64,000 bases of DNA from Zopfochytrium polystomum (Eukaryota > Chytridiomycota > Chytridiomycetes > Chytridiales > Chytridiaceae), in assembly GCA_025765615.1 (NCBI GenBank), contig JAIVFJ010000265.1, positions 20,190 through 84,189 of the forward strand, read 5' to 3'. The notes under the pieces were generated by a model. That model had not been told where the DNA came from, did no database searches, and was given only the letters and a program-made list of their open reading frames with translations. Positions within the stretch are counted from its first letter, which is position 1; every line of letters begins with the position of its first letter. The position numbers were made by a program, and so were the translations under genes. Below, in pieces: positions 10,147 through 21,958 of this stretch.

Positions 10147-13100
10147 AGAGATATTATTAGCAGGACTTCCTGCACCCCTTGGTCAACTATGTCGACTAGC
10201 CCTGTGTCTAGCACACCACCCCTCCCTCGCTTTGCGACTTGGAACAACATCCGTTGTGCCTTTCCCACCAAGGCTGCATCTATCTTCCACTGGCTTGATC
10301 ACACCAAAACCACCATCCTTGCCATTCAAGAAACTGGCTGCTCTGACACAGAGGCCACCCACTCCATTTGTCACATCACTAGGAATTACAAAGGTTTCTT
10401 CATATCCTCCACCCCCTCCCGTCACACTGGCGTTGGTTTCATCATTTCATCTTCCCTGGCACTACACATCACTGACGTCTCCCATTTTGGAACTTGTGCC
10501 ATTGCCCTCACCTTATCTTTTGCTCGACACTCCATCCTCCTGCGAAATATTTACTGGCCTGCTGACCCCCAATCTGAGGAACTCCCTGACTTGCAAAAAT
10601 GGTGCAACTCTCTTGCCTCATCTGACTCCACCTCACCCCACCAAGCCTACTGGTTTGGTGACAGGAATAGTTTGGTGACTGGAATGCCATCACTGACCCC
10701 CTTGACCACTCCACCTGAGCCCCCACACCTACTTCCCACCACGGGTTCCTCCCCTCGCTCTCCCTGAAAGGCTTTGTTGATTCCTTTCGACACCTGCACC
10801 CAGACTTACCCTCTTACACACACACTGCTGGCTCCTACTCCTCTCGTTTGGACAGCATTTGGCTCTCACCACCTGCTCTTGACTACTTCACTGAAGCTAA
10901 CATTTCTTCTCCACTTGAAGAGCCCCATCTCACTGACACTTCAGACCACCTCCCCTTCAACATAATTCTTGCTTCCTCCCCTTCCACACTTTCCCTTCTC
11001 CCCTCTGCACCAGCAGGTCATCAAACCCGTGGAAGCTTCAGAAGAGCAACTCGACCATTACACATCAGCTGTCTCAGTTGAGCTTGCCCCCCTCTCAGCA
11101 GCCCTTGCAGCCTTGGACAGCATTCTTCTCCCCTCTGAGCTTGAGTTCCTCCGTCTCCATCCCTACCCTTTCAATACCCCTCCCCAGAACGTGCATCACT
11201 CCTTGTCAGCCACCTTGACACACTCTCCACATCATTTCACAAGTTGCTGCTTCAGCTTGGCAAAAAGTTCCTTCCTCACAAAGGAACCTCCTCAGCAGCG
11301 CCAAAGATAGATTGCTGCGCCAAACCATTTCTTGTTGCACATTGGAAAGTAGAGAAACTGTGGGCACTTGCCAAAGACCCTGCGCATGATCTGGCTAACA
11401 TCTTCCCTTCCATTCCTTTGACCCCATCTGAGTGGGGCACAGATCAGTCTTACTCCTTCTTGTCCCACATCCACTCTCAGTACAAAGCCCGCTTCTTTGA
11501 CACAACTGACTATCGTGATGTTTTACTCCCCGCCCTCAACCGCCATTGCCAGGCCATCTACCGTGCCCAATGCCAGGCAGCAGAAAAGCACAACATGGAG
11601 GACATTGCCACAGCGCTCACACATAGACACGACCTTTTCTCCTCTGGCAAGATAAAGACTGTCCTCAACAACATCCTCAACCGCACACGCAGCAACTCTA
11701 GCATCGACCACATTCGCTATACTACTGCCGAAGGTTCCTCAATCACCCACAATCCTGACCTTGTCCCTGGTATCTGCCAACAACAGGTTGAACACTGGTT
11801 TCGCCCTCGTACCCTCACTCCCTTCCCACCATCCTCTCCATTTCACTCTGAGATGCAACCCCGTCCCCACATCCCCCCAGATCTTTTCTCCAAGGTTATG
11901 CTGCCCCCTTCTGCCAACGACGTCAAAAACGCTCTCACATCTCTTGCCTCAAACAAAGCCCCAGGCCCCTCCCAAGTCTCCAGAGACCTCCTCCTCGCAG
12001 CTGGCCCTGATGTCTTGCATTCTTCTCCTCCCTCATCATTCGCTCTTTTCTCTTCCTTGACATCCCAGACTCCTGGGCATCTTCCTCCATCTTCCCCATA
12101 CCCAAGAAAGCTGTGTGGGGTGGTGAAATCACTAACCTCTGTCCAATTAGCCTGCAAACTTGCTGCCAAAGTTGTTCAATCCATTCGTCTTTCTCGTATC
12201 TCTTCCATCCTCCCTTCTCACAATGTACTCCTTGGTTGCAACTTCTCTGCCCTACCTGGCTCTTCTCCTGACCCACCTCTCCACCTTGTACGCTACGCCC
12301 TTGACCTTGCCCATTCCACTAAACAGCCCTTATACCTTCTCCTCAACGACATTAAGAAAGCTTTTGACAGCGCCCCTGTTGCTGGCCTCATTGCCTCCTG
12401 GGAACATATTCACCTCCCCTCTTCTTATGTTCGCATGCGTGTCAATTCCCAACGTCGTTTTCGTTCCTCTGTCATCACAGCTTTTGGCCCATCCTTCCTT
12501 CCCCATTGGCACTATGATTCAGCAAGGCTCCCTTGAGGGACCCCTTGATTGGCGTATCTGTTGGGACCCTGTTCTTTGTGTTCTTGATCGTTGTACCACC
12601 GGTTTCTTTGTCTCAGTTCCCACCCCTTGTAACTTTCCTGTCCAATTCTTCAACCCCCCACCCCTGTTTCTGTTACTGGCTTTGCCCTTGTCAACGACAC
12701 CAACACCCTCCCCAGCACCTTGGAGGATCTGCAGCTTCAGGCCAACCTCCTCTTTGAGTACCAGTCACATAACAACATCGAGTCTAACACCAAGAAAATC
12801 TTCATCTCCGCCGTCAACACCCTGCGATCAGCACCTACCATCATCAACTGGGGCACCACAGTCCTTCCCATCCACACCCCAAACACCACCTTTCAACACC
12901 TAGGCAACTACTTCACAGCAGACGGTATGAGCTCAGCAGCACAGCAGCAAATCCTTTCCACCACCACCAATTTCCTCAACATTATCAAACACAAAAAGAT
13001 GGGCGACAAAATTGCTTCTTACCTCATCTGTAACATTCTCCTCCCACGTGTCCGCTTTCTGTGGAAAACTGCCATTCTCCCCCGTACTTTCCTCAACAAC

Positions 13101-13902
13101 CTCACCACACTCTGTCGCAAAACCTTCAAACGCCTGGTTGGCTACTGCACCTCTTTTCCCAATGCCCTCCTCCATCACCCCATGGCCCATAACTTCCCTG
13201 ACTTTTACAATGAATACTGCTCTGACATGACTGTTGACCTCAACTCTCGCTTGAACTCCCCCTCTCTCATTGGCCACATAAGCCGTATCATGATGCACCA
13301 CCTCCAACTTGACCTGGCCTCTGGAACTCCAGTTTTCTTACATCCCTTACCCTTGTCCCAGCCAAAAAAACACTTCACCAAGTCTCTCATTCCCCTCCTT
13401 TTTAACCAACAAACATCCTTCCAATACTCTGGTCCATCCCTATTTTCTTCCAGATGGATTGACCACTACCTCAGCTGCATAAAACTTATTGCAGGCATTA
13501 TCTGGCTTCACCACACAATACAACTCCCCTCACACCAACAAGCAAGAGCCACTCGTCACCCAACTCTTGCTGAGCCCCCCGACGTTCACTGAGCCACTGT
13601 TGCCCTTCTCAATCTTGACATGGGCTGTAGCCTAATCTGACTTATCCCAAACCTCCGACTTTTCACAGCTGCTCTCCTCTCTTACACTGACCTCCATCAG
13701 ACTCACTTCTCTATTTTCTTGATTCTGTGTTTTCCCCTTCTCCTTTGATCATTGTGGCCTTATGTGTGGTGGAGATGCCTGATGACCCTGTAAGTCCGTA
13801 GCACATGGGGTGGGTTTGCTGAGGTGATACCTGGGCGTAGTCCATTAGGGTTCACCGTTGATGGCTCTTTCTCTTCCCACTAGCCCCTCTGGGGCTGGAA
13901 CA

Positions 13903-13940
<38 letters not shown>
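9763..13940 (+). mobile_element. Decayed non-LTR retrotransposon (APE endonuclease + reverse transcriptase) with poly(A) tail
   Basis: An APE-type endonuclease lies at about 10200-10960: FATWNNIR, the catalytic-type Glu in 'LAIQETG', GVGFIISSSL, 'FGDRN', and 'TSDHLPFN' in another frame. Reverse transcriptase follows: SNKAPGPSQVS at about 11950 (motif like 'dKAPGPDGi'), LLNDIKKAFDSAP at about 12345 (motif A with its Asp), and 'GTMIQQGSLEGPL' at about 12510 in a shifted frame. The motif C region reads ALVNDTN near 12685 in place of F/YADD-T, so one catalytic Asp appears lost. At least three frame changes are needed, so it is inactive. A 33-nt A run at 10113-10145 interrupts the 5' part. The element ends in a 35-nt A run at 13905-13939. 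Confidence 0.8.
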
Positions 13941-13941
<1 letters not shown>

Positions 13942-14354
13942 AGCAACACCACTTCGTGGTTGAGGGCAACAACCTTTTCATTTTTATTTTTAACATGGGC
14001 ACAAACATAGAAACACAATTTAATTGTTTTTTATGGTCCCAATCGGCGTCACTTTTATACTGTCAATTTCATATACCTGGAGATTTTGAGGCAGCAAAAA
14101 AAAAGTTTTATGGAGGGCAAAAAACAATTATTATTTGATAAAAAGAAGTTGAAAATCTGTACTACTCAAAGAAAGAAATAGTAGTTGTTCAGGTGCAATG
14201 TGCAGCAAAAGGACTATTATCTCTCATTGACCACAGCAATCAATCCTTTTTATTTTCTTCAGTTTTAACAACGCACAGCCTTTGAAAAAACAAGTTTGCC
14301 TCAGGTAAAAAATATAGGAGTACAGAATATCAAAGTGACAGGGTCATTTTCTGA
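13941..14354. other. AT-rich spacer downstream of the NLR gene
   Basis: No coding signal is seen. It presumably contains the 3' untranslated region of the minus-strand NLR gene. Confidence 0.4.
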
Positions 14355-17300
14355 TCAAAACTCAATAAAAGAAGAAATTCCTTCACCAATGGTGAAAACA
14401 TTTTGCTGTGAGAGGAGCTGAAAGTCACCACGAAATTCAAGTGGAAGCCAGCAACAAACTTTAGTGACATCAGATATGAACCAAACACCATCATTTATCA
14501 CAGATTCAAGAACACCTTCCCCACTCAGCAGCCACTGTCCTGAAGAATTACGTGCACTACAATTGTGTGCCAGGTTTGGAGCTGTGAGTGTGATATCACT
14601 TCTTTCCACCGGCAATCCTGTCCTAAGCTTGATGAATATTCTCTTGTAATTTCTGTCCTGCAAAACAACAGATTGTCCATCCGCAGTGAATCCAGAAGAC
14701 ATTGTGAATGAAAAACCATCCAGCTTATGCAGCTCTTGGCCACTGGAAGGATTCCAAATCCTGACTGTCCTGTCCCTACTTCCAGATACAACGAACTCCT
14801 CATTAGGACTAAATGCTGCAGAGTAGACAAGATCAGAGTGTCCCTCCAGCGTATGCAGCTCCTGGCCAGTGGAGGAATTCCAAATCCTGACTGTGTTGTC
14901 CAAACCTCCAGACACAACAAACTGCCCATCAGGACTGAATGCTGTAGAGCAGACAGCACTAGAGTGTCCCTCAAGCTTATGCACCTCCTGGCCAGTGAAA
15001 GCATTCCAAATCCTGACTGTCTCCTCCAAACCTCCAGACACAACAAACTGCCCATCAGGACTGAATGCTGCAGAGTAGACACGACTAGAGTGTCCCTCAA
15101 GCTTCTGCAGCTCCTGGCCAGTGGAAGCATTCCAAATCATGACTGTGTTGTCCCCACTTCCAGACACAACAAACTGCCCATCAGGACTGAATGCTGCACA
15201 GTTGACACGACTAGAGTGTCCCTCCAGCTTCCGCAGTTCCTGGCCAGTGGAAACAGTCCAAATCCTGACTGTCTTATCAGAACTTGCACACAAAACAAGC
15301 TGCCCATCAGGACTGAATGCTGCCGATTTGACAAAATAAGAGCGTCCCTCCAGCTTCTGCAGCTCCTGGCCAGTGGAAGCATTCCAAATCCTGACTGTGT
15401 TGTCCAAACCTCCAGACACAACAAACTGCCCATCAGGACTGAATACTGCATAGTAGGCACCAACAGAGTGTCCCTCAAGCTTTTGCATCTCCTGGCCAGT
15501 GGCAGCATTCCAAATCTGGACTGGGTTGACCAAACCTCCAGACACAACAAACTGCCCATCAGGACTGAATGCTGCATAGTAGACACCAATAGAGTGTCCC
15601 TTAAGCTTATGCACCTCCTGGCCAGTGGAAGCATTCCAAATCCTGACCGTCCTGTCCCAACTTCCAGACACAACAAACTGCCCATCAGGACTGAATGATG
15701 CAGAAAGGACTTCTTCAGAGTGTCCCTCAAGAATATGCAGCTCCTTGCCAGTGGAGGAATTCCAAATCCTGACTCTGTTGTCTTCACTTCCCGACACAAC
15801 AAACTGCCCATCAGGACTGAATGCTGCACACCTGACATGACCATAGTGTCCCTCAAGTGTATGCAGCTCCTGGCCAGTGGAAGCATTCCAAATCCTGACT
15901 GTCATGTCATCACTTCCAGACACAACAAACTGCCCATCAGGACTGAATGCTGTAGAGTGGACACCACTAGAGTGTCCCTCAAGCTTATGCAGCTCTTGGC
16001 CAGTGGAAGCATTCCAAATCCTGATTGTCGAGTCTTCACTTCCAGACACAACAAACTGCCCATCAGGACTGAATGCTGCAGAGTTGACATCTCCAGAGTG
16101 TCCCTCAAGAATATTTAGATAGGAAGGCCAAGATTTTAGTTGCCCTTTTACCACTTTCGGGCATGACACACTTCTAGGCACCTTCAGAACAAAAGCCTTA
16201 AAAAATTCAGAGTCACTTGGGGCGAAGGGTACAGCTGTGAAGTAAACTTGCAGTGCAGATGCCTTGAGTGGAATGAGAAACGTTTGCACGACCCTCTTCA
16301 TGTCTTCAATCAGGGTGCACAGTGGTTTCTTTTCATGAATAGGGACTAGACTCTGGAGCTTCGTCATGGCAGGAAGCACCAAATTGAGCGAGTCAAGCAA
16401 GCTACAGGCTTCCAGGAAATGGTGACCATGCTCTTCCAGGAATTGTTGCAATTCAGTCTGCAGACTATGTGTCTCCTGAGGATAATTCTTTGGGAAATGT
16501 CCGCTTGACGCGTCAAAGCAGTGTTCCCAGAAGTGCTTCACTGCATATTTAACATGGTCAGGGATTCCTTTCTCAACTTTCTCATCAAAATCGGGGATCT
16601 CAGAGTGGAAATCCGAGAATGGCAGGTCACACAAATTAAATTTCAGATTCTTGTTCAATGCGCTGATGCACAGCCTTGCAAATTCACAGTGGCTACTTTT
16701 CGGGTCAATCTGAACAGACAGCTTGCATCTTTCTGGAGTTGTCAGGTAGTCCTTGACAGACTTGTGAAAAATCCTGATTTTCTTGGTAGAACCATCAAGC
16801 ACAAGGATGGGATCAAGCAAACGGATGCACCTCATCACATTTTCAGGTTTCGCCTTGTCCAGCAGCGAGACAATGGCGTCTGCAGTCAGAGGTTCATAGG
16901 CAAAAACAATGGTGGACAGAACAGAAAGAAGAGTGTCCAAATGATCCGCTTTGATGGACTGAAGCATGCCATTGAACATTCTGTCATACATTGAGTCAAT
17001 GCTTCCATCCATCTTGTCGCCCTTGGGAAGGTCTTTAATTTGCTCAAGAGTGGTTTCTTCAGTCTCCAATTTCTGCAAATAAGTGCAAGCAGTCACAAGC
17101 CAGACGAATATTCCAGCAGACTTTGACACCAGAATCTCTGATCCCTCATCAACAACAGATTGCTCAGCATTCAAGGATCTGAGGAAATGTCTTGTGAACT
17201 CAATCTGGTCCTGTGTGTTCTCTTCAGCCGTTGGCTCAATTTCCTCAAAAGGAATCTTCTCAAAGGCTTTCACAATATCTACTTCAGGGCGTCCAGTCAC

Positions 17301-19220
17301 CAGCATCTTCACGTTATCAGGAAGCAGCCTGTCCAGTTCCTGAAACACTAAAAGAATCTCAACCCTCTTCCCAATAACACTGGATTCTTCAAGGGCATCC
17401 ACAACCAGGACCACAGGTACATTCAGCTTCTTGCTTTCAACAACTTTCTTCAGTGGCTGAACAAGCAGCACCTTCATCATCTCAAACATTGATTTGGACA
17501 GAATATCTGGATTGGCTTGCTTGACTTGAAGCAGAATCTCTCCAAATTGAAGGTTGAACCTTGCAAGACCAAACACAAGAGTCAAGATCAGGTTTCGAGC
17601 ACTGCTGCGACGCTCGTCATCATGCTTGCAGAAGAACAAGCCACCAAGCATATTCTGGGCCTGCAGTTCCCTGGCGACCATAGCAGCCATCACAGACTTG
17701 CCCACTCCAGTCACACCTTTCAACCACATCACCCTGTTGGAGCTGGCCGCAGTGCGATCGTCAGGAGATAGAAACTTGAACACTTTCTTCAGCAGCCACT
17801 CCCTGGATCCAGAAAGAACATTCTTCAGGAGAGCCTCCCTCTCAAGATCCATGATTTCAGACAGGGGAGACAACCATTTCTCCAATTCAGCCAAATTAGA
17901 TCTGGAAAGTGAAATAACTTGGCTTGGACTCAGACTCTTCGAATCTACCTTGCGGCGACTGTACACTTCTCTGGCTTCAGTCACAATCCTTTTACAAGAA
18001 GGTCAGGTGAGGGTAGGTGTGAGCAATAAAAGGGGTAATTTAAAAGTGTTGGCACTTACTTCATTACATCATTCTCAGGATTTGCCTTTGGCCCATTCAG
18101 TTCTAAAATCATCTTGACAGTTTCACGCACTGTTTGGAGGCCAGGACTTAAAGCGTGGGCATGGGGGAAGCCAGGAAACTTCTCGAGGTCAAAGGTGCTG
18201 AAGTCCACCATGACCTTTGACTTTTTACCATTGGTCAAGGTTGTCTCCTCCCTGCTTGAAAGAAGGACAGGCAGAATGTCGTGTCCTTTCTCTCTCTTCA
18301 TCTGAAGTGCAAGCTCCCACTGAAATTTTGTGTTAAAGTGCAATATTGAAGAAAAACATTTCACCTCTAGCAAGCAGTTGTCAGGCTTTTTGTCAGCCTC
18401 AAGCATCCTCTTCATACTTGCATCAGAACAAAGCAGAATGATGACTGAGGAGTGAAACAGTCCAGACATGAAGTTGATTCCCCATTCCCCAGTGTAAGAA
18501 AGGCATTCTGCATCCAAGAAAGCATGTCTCCCTTCCAGTCTGGACTCCTCAGTGAGGACAGATCCAGTATAATCTTTCATGAGGGCAATCTGGATCTCGT
18601 TAAACAGAGTTCTTGCAAACTCTGTCTCTGAAGCCTGTCGGTAGCTGAAAGATATTTGGAGTGAGGCACACAGAGAGGCAGGACAGAACAGGTACCTGAT
18701 GAAGAATGGGTGCTTTTGAACTTTAGTTTTGCAATCCCAGTCACTTGGGATGAGATCCATCCATTTATCTGAGTGAGTGAACGAAAACGGCAGAAGATTA
18801 GGTGAAAGCTCAAGGCATACAACTGAATCATATTTTTTACCCATTTTGTGTTCAAGGCTCTTATCATAGCTGTCATCTGCTGCACCAGCGGTGCCTCCAG
18901 ATGTAGTGTCACGAGCAGTATCAAGAACCTTTACAATAATGAGGTGGTGATTGGGACTTATCAAACACAAATATACTTACTTTCCACTTATAATGCTGAG
19001 AAAGCAGACTGGGAATATCATCATCTGCTTCGAGGACAATTGCATTATTTGTGGCAGAGTCCACGTACAGCAACTCCATCGCAACATCCTCCACAACATT
19101 GAATTTGGTACGAACAAGCTGATGCAAGCCGTCAAAACCAGTGGCAACAGGTACACGGATCTTCCTTCCAATGCCTTCAAACACAAAGGTCACAGTCCAC
19201 GCATTCAGTTGGGTGGCCAT
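14355..19220 (-). CDS. PB1-TIR-NACHT-WD40 STAND receptor (NLR-like), 1,580 aa, three exons
   Basis: Exons (minus strand): 19220-18981, 18928-18060, 17988-14355. Donors are GTAAGT and phases agree, giving 1,581 whole codons. Domains: residues 8-75 fit a PB1-like ubiquitin fold, with an acidic OPCA-like end (LYVDSATNN...LEADDDI). A TIR domain spans about 168-345: 'ISFSYRQASETEFA' as first strand and helix, 'FLDAECL...GEW' as the BB-loop region, 'SSVIILLCSDA', and 'QWELALQM' in which E285 sits where TIR NADases keep their catalytic Glu. The NACHT P-loop GVTGVGKS is at 461-468 and the Walker-B-like VVLVVDALEES at about 562-572. The C-terminus carries eleven 42-aa WD repeats plus a degenerate twelfth. 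STAND proteins of this build oligomerise on ligand sensing through the repeats and signal through the N-terminal domain. NACHT-WD40 proteins are common in fungi, but TIR plus PB1 at the N-terminus is unusual. An upstream ATG in the same frame exists; 19220 was chosen because the PB1 domain starts there. The ligand is unknown. Confidence 0.85.
14717..16112 (-). repeat. Eleven near-identical 126-bp WD40-repeat units
   Basis: Each unit encodes LEGHS..V..AAFSPDGQFVVSG..D.TVRIWN.STGQEL.K. The framework residues are nearly invariant, also at DNA level. Changes concentrate in a few positions: after GHS, around the residue before 'AAF', and after 'SGS/SGG'. A twelfth degenerate unit (LDGFSF...) closes the propeller at about 14620-14717. 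The pattern suggests recent unit amplification or gene conversion. The high identity also makes unit number prone to assembly collapse. Confidence 0.9.
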
Positions 19221-20290
19221 TTGTTGATCAGTGACAGATTCTGGAAGTAAGAGATGAGTGTTAGAGTTGGCAATCAATAGGTAGAAAAGAAGGGATTTAG
19301 AAACAGATAGGGAGGGGGATGGGTACAACTGAATCAAATAATTGTCAGTCGATTGCCTTGGCATAACATGATTGCTCACCAAGGTTGTTTCTTCAGCAAA
19401 AATCCAATTGTGGGAGCAGTATGCAGACAGCAGAGATCAATTGGAAGACTTGGCTTGACAAGGTAGGTGGTCGTTCTCACCGTTGCCAAAGGTTTTCAGA
19501 ACAAGCGACAAATCTAAATTTCATCAAGGTTAGCTATTAGTGGGAGAATGGTAAATATTGACAATGATTGCGAGATCAGTTGGGAGCGGTTGACCGATGA
19601 TCAACGAAATTAAGTGTCACAGGGGAATTTGTTTGGAAGAATCCATCGGCTTCAATAAAAGAGATTGAGAGGCAACGAAGTGTGCGATTTGATATTGATT
19701 GAGAGATAGAGAGTTTGAGGATTATGATTCGAACCGGGGTTTCAGTTGGAATAATTGAGAGAAGAGGCGGAGGGGTTCGAAAGGCAATGAAGGAAATGGT
19801 CACAGGGGTTTGTTTGGAAGAATCTAAGCGATCGATTGAGAGATTCACAAACAAAGCGATGTGAGAGAGTGGGATAGGGAGATCGAGCTTCGTAGATCGA
19901 GCAACATTGAGGACTGGATTAATCGCAAAGAGACGAGAGAGAATAGAAAAGAGGAGATGAAGGAAATCGTCATAGGGATTAAGGAAATCGTCACATCGAT
20001 TTGTTTTGGGAAGATCTGAGCGATCGATTGTGGGAGAGGGTATCGTTTGGAAGGATCGAGAGAGGGCGATGGTTCTTACAGGGAACGGATCGGGGAATCT
20101 TCGTTCGTCGTTCGATTTTTTCTTTTCGGTTTTTTTCTTTGAAAAATTGTTTGACAAGTCGTTCTTTCAGAACGAGTGGCACAGGGATCGTGGAAGGTTA
20201 CCCGCAGGCATCCTTCAAGGTTTCCCGGAGTGGTTGGCCCGCCTACATCCCCCATGACCCATCCGCTCATACTCAGTTCCGAAATTATTG
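19221..20290. other. NLR 5' flank with degenerate tandem repeats
   Basis: From about 19600 to 20080 there are at least three decayed copies of a unit of about 130-160 bp. Each contains a variant of 'TTTGTTTGGAAGAATC' followed by 'CGATCGATTG.GAGA', and two contain 'AAGGAAATCGTCA'. The long minus-strand frame at 19576-20157 is repetitive and I do not accept it as a gene. The promoter of the NLR probably lies here or just upstream of 19220; I see no clear TATA box. Confidence 0.4.
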
Positions 20291-20906
20291 ACTACAAACG
20301 AATTTTTTTTTTTTTTTTCAGCGCCCTTCGGTCCTCCCAAGAATCACAAAATTCCTGAAAAAGACCCACTATTTCGTCGCTCTCCACCCCGTACCGCAGG
20401 GCTGTTGCCTGCCGTGGACACCACCAAAACAATTGCGCGGCAAAAACTCCTTGTCGTCCTTCTCATCCTCGCCTTCTTCTTTGTCAGTGTTAGCGATACT
20501 GCCCAGTCCTTCGCCCCCTTCGTCCCGCATAATCCAAAAGGAGATCAAACCACCTGCTACTCACCTTCCCGTGTCGGTGCTCGTCACCATTGCCTCCTTG
20601 CGGCGAGAGAGATTGGACGCTCACAAAAAAGGCGAAGAAAAGGGTGGTGGAGGGCTTGAACCATCATTTTTTATTTTTCTTTTTTTTGCAGATGGAGATG
20701 GTGATGGAGATCCATTTGAACCGTGCTCTTACATGACCATGTCTCCTGACGAAATGAAAGCTCAACTGTTCAAAAATGGTAATAGAATCTGTGACAATAG
20801 TTATTCTGTAAGGAAAAGACGCTGCCCCTTCGAAACAATCTACGTCAATTCAAAAGAATTTGTGTTATGTGACGAATCACCTGAATTCTATTTTAGCAGG
20901 TGTTGA
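20288..20906 (+). CDS. Possible small secreted cysteine-containing protein (hypothetical)
   Basis: Two overlapping frames look partly coding. The frame starting at 20288 includes a hydrophobic segment (LLVVLLILAFFFVSVSDTA, about 20450-20505) that could be a signal anchor. The frame ending at 20906 contains, from about 20692, a polar segment with five cysteines (DPFEPC...RIC...RRC...VLC...SRC). A 'TTTTTTTGCAG' acceptor at about 20682-20691 could splice the first onto the second. No known domain is recognised and the exon structure is a guess. Confidence 0.25.
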
Positions 20907-21645
20907 GATTTGAGCCTAGGAAGCCAGCTTCCTATGTTGACAGCCTCGTCGCCGCCGCTGATGCAACTTACACTGGGTCAGGTAAGCCGAAAGGCCTAAT
21001 CTGAATCCAACGAAAAGAGTTAGGTGAAGATGGCAGTGATTCTAGCTTTGCTATACTAGGCTTTGCTGGCGAGGACAATGCGATTAGAATCACACTCAAT
21101 GGTTTCAGAGAAATGTTGAACTGGGGCAGCTCACAGCTGCCCAGGTCAGCTGACTTTTGTCTGACCCACTGTTGAACCAGGGCAGCTCACAGCAGCTCCA
21201 GGTCAGACGGCTTTTGTCTCTGTGTGAAACACCCTTTGTCTGCTGTGCAGAGACCTCTGTCCTGGCCTCTGGACACACACTGGTTGATTTGAAATGCCCC
21301 TGATGATTTTAAATCATCTTTCCTCTGTGGGAAAACTGGTCACTGCACACAGACCTCTGGACAGACCTTGGTTGATTTGAAATGCTTCTGAAGATTTCAA
21401 ATCATTTTCCCTCTCTGTGGAGACCTGGGCATGGGCCTCCACACAGAGCTTGGTTAATTTGAAATGCTCTGAATATTTCAAATGGACCCTCCCTCTGTGG
21501 GAAGGGGTTTGCAACAGCTCCCCAGAGCAAAGTCTTGTCTGAAGCAGTTTGCAACTTGTTCAGATAGGCAAAACAGGAAAACTGGTCAACCTCCCTGCAG
21601 GAGCATAAATTAACGAAATAAAAAAAAAACTCTCACACCAATTTG
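20907..21645. repeat. Non-coding stretch with short tandem repeats
   Basis: Two copies of a ~55-bp unit containing 'GGGCAGCTCACAGC' lie at about 21115-21216. Three imperfect copies of a ~80-bp unit built around 'TTGGTT(G/A)ATTTGAAATGC' followed by 'CCCTCTGTGG' lie at about 21270-21500. No gene is seen. Confidence 0.6.
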
Positions 21646-21953
21646 TGTTATGAATCACCCTCTGGAAACCTCTGGAACCTTCTAGAACATTCCTTCATGG
21701 AACCTTGTGGAACCTTCTGGAACCTTCAGTGCTTTCCTGGCTTGTCTTGTTGTCATTGGTATCATTGGTATCATTGTAATACTAATTGCTCTTTCTGGAA
21801 CTTTCTTTGAGTCTTGACAAGGAAGACTCCCAAAGGGTATAAAAGGGGGATGGGGGACCTGTCCCATCCCTCAAGTGAATTATTGTTTCCAATACAATCA
21901 TCACTCCTCTCAGTTCCTCGTCTGCCTTGTCCTGTCCTGCCCAGTTCCTGACA
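21646..21953 (+). mobile_element. Solo LTR (plus orientation) with 5-bp target duplication ATTTG
   Basis: The element begins TGTTATGAATCACC and ends CAGTTCCTGACA (TG...CA). It is flanked by ATTTG at 21641-21645 and 21954-21958. It is the inverted counterpart of the LTR at 2085-2447. It contains GGAACCTTCTGGAACC-type units and a TATA box followed by the transcript start region. With no internal domain beside it, it is a solo LTR left by recombination. Confidence 0.88.
21838..21845 (+). promoter_or_regulatory. TATA box of the solo LTR
   Basis: TATAAAAG sits inside the LTR, followed by a G-rich stretch. The same motif is conserved in the opposite-strand LTR copy near 2201. It is the expected U3 promoter position and could still drive transcription toward the lipase gene, but no evidence of activity is visible. 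Confidence 0.6.
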
Positions 21954-21958
21954 ATTTG

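Noticed and set aside
14727..15698. Long plus-strand open frames (up to 323 codons) opposite the WD repeats
   Set aside because: They are antisense shadows of the 126-bp WD units; each unit lacks stops on the opposite strand, so frames extend through the array.
14717..16112. Regularly spaced repeats resembling a CRISPR array
   Set aside because: Period is 126 bp, units are coding WD40 repeats in frame, and the genome is eukaryotic.
19576..20157. 193-codon minus-strand frame
   Set aside because: It lies in degenerate tandem repeats and its residues mirror repeat DNA with no protein-like conservation.
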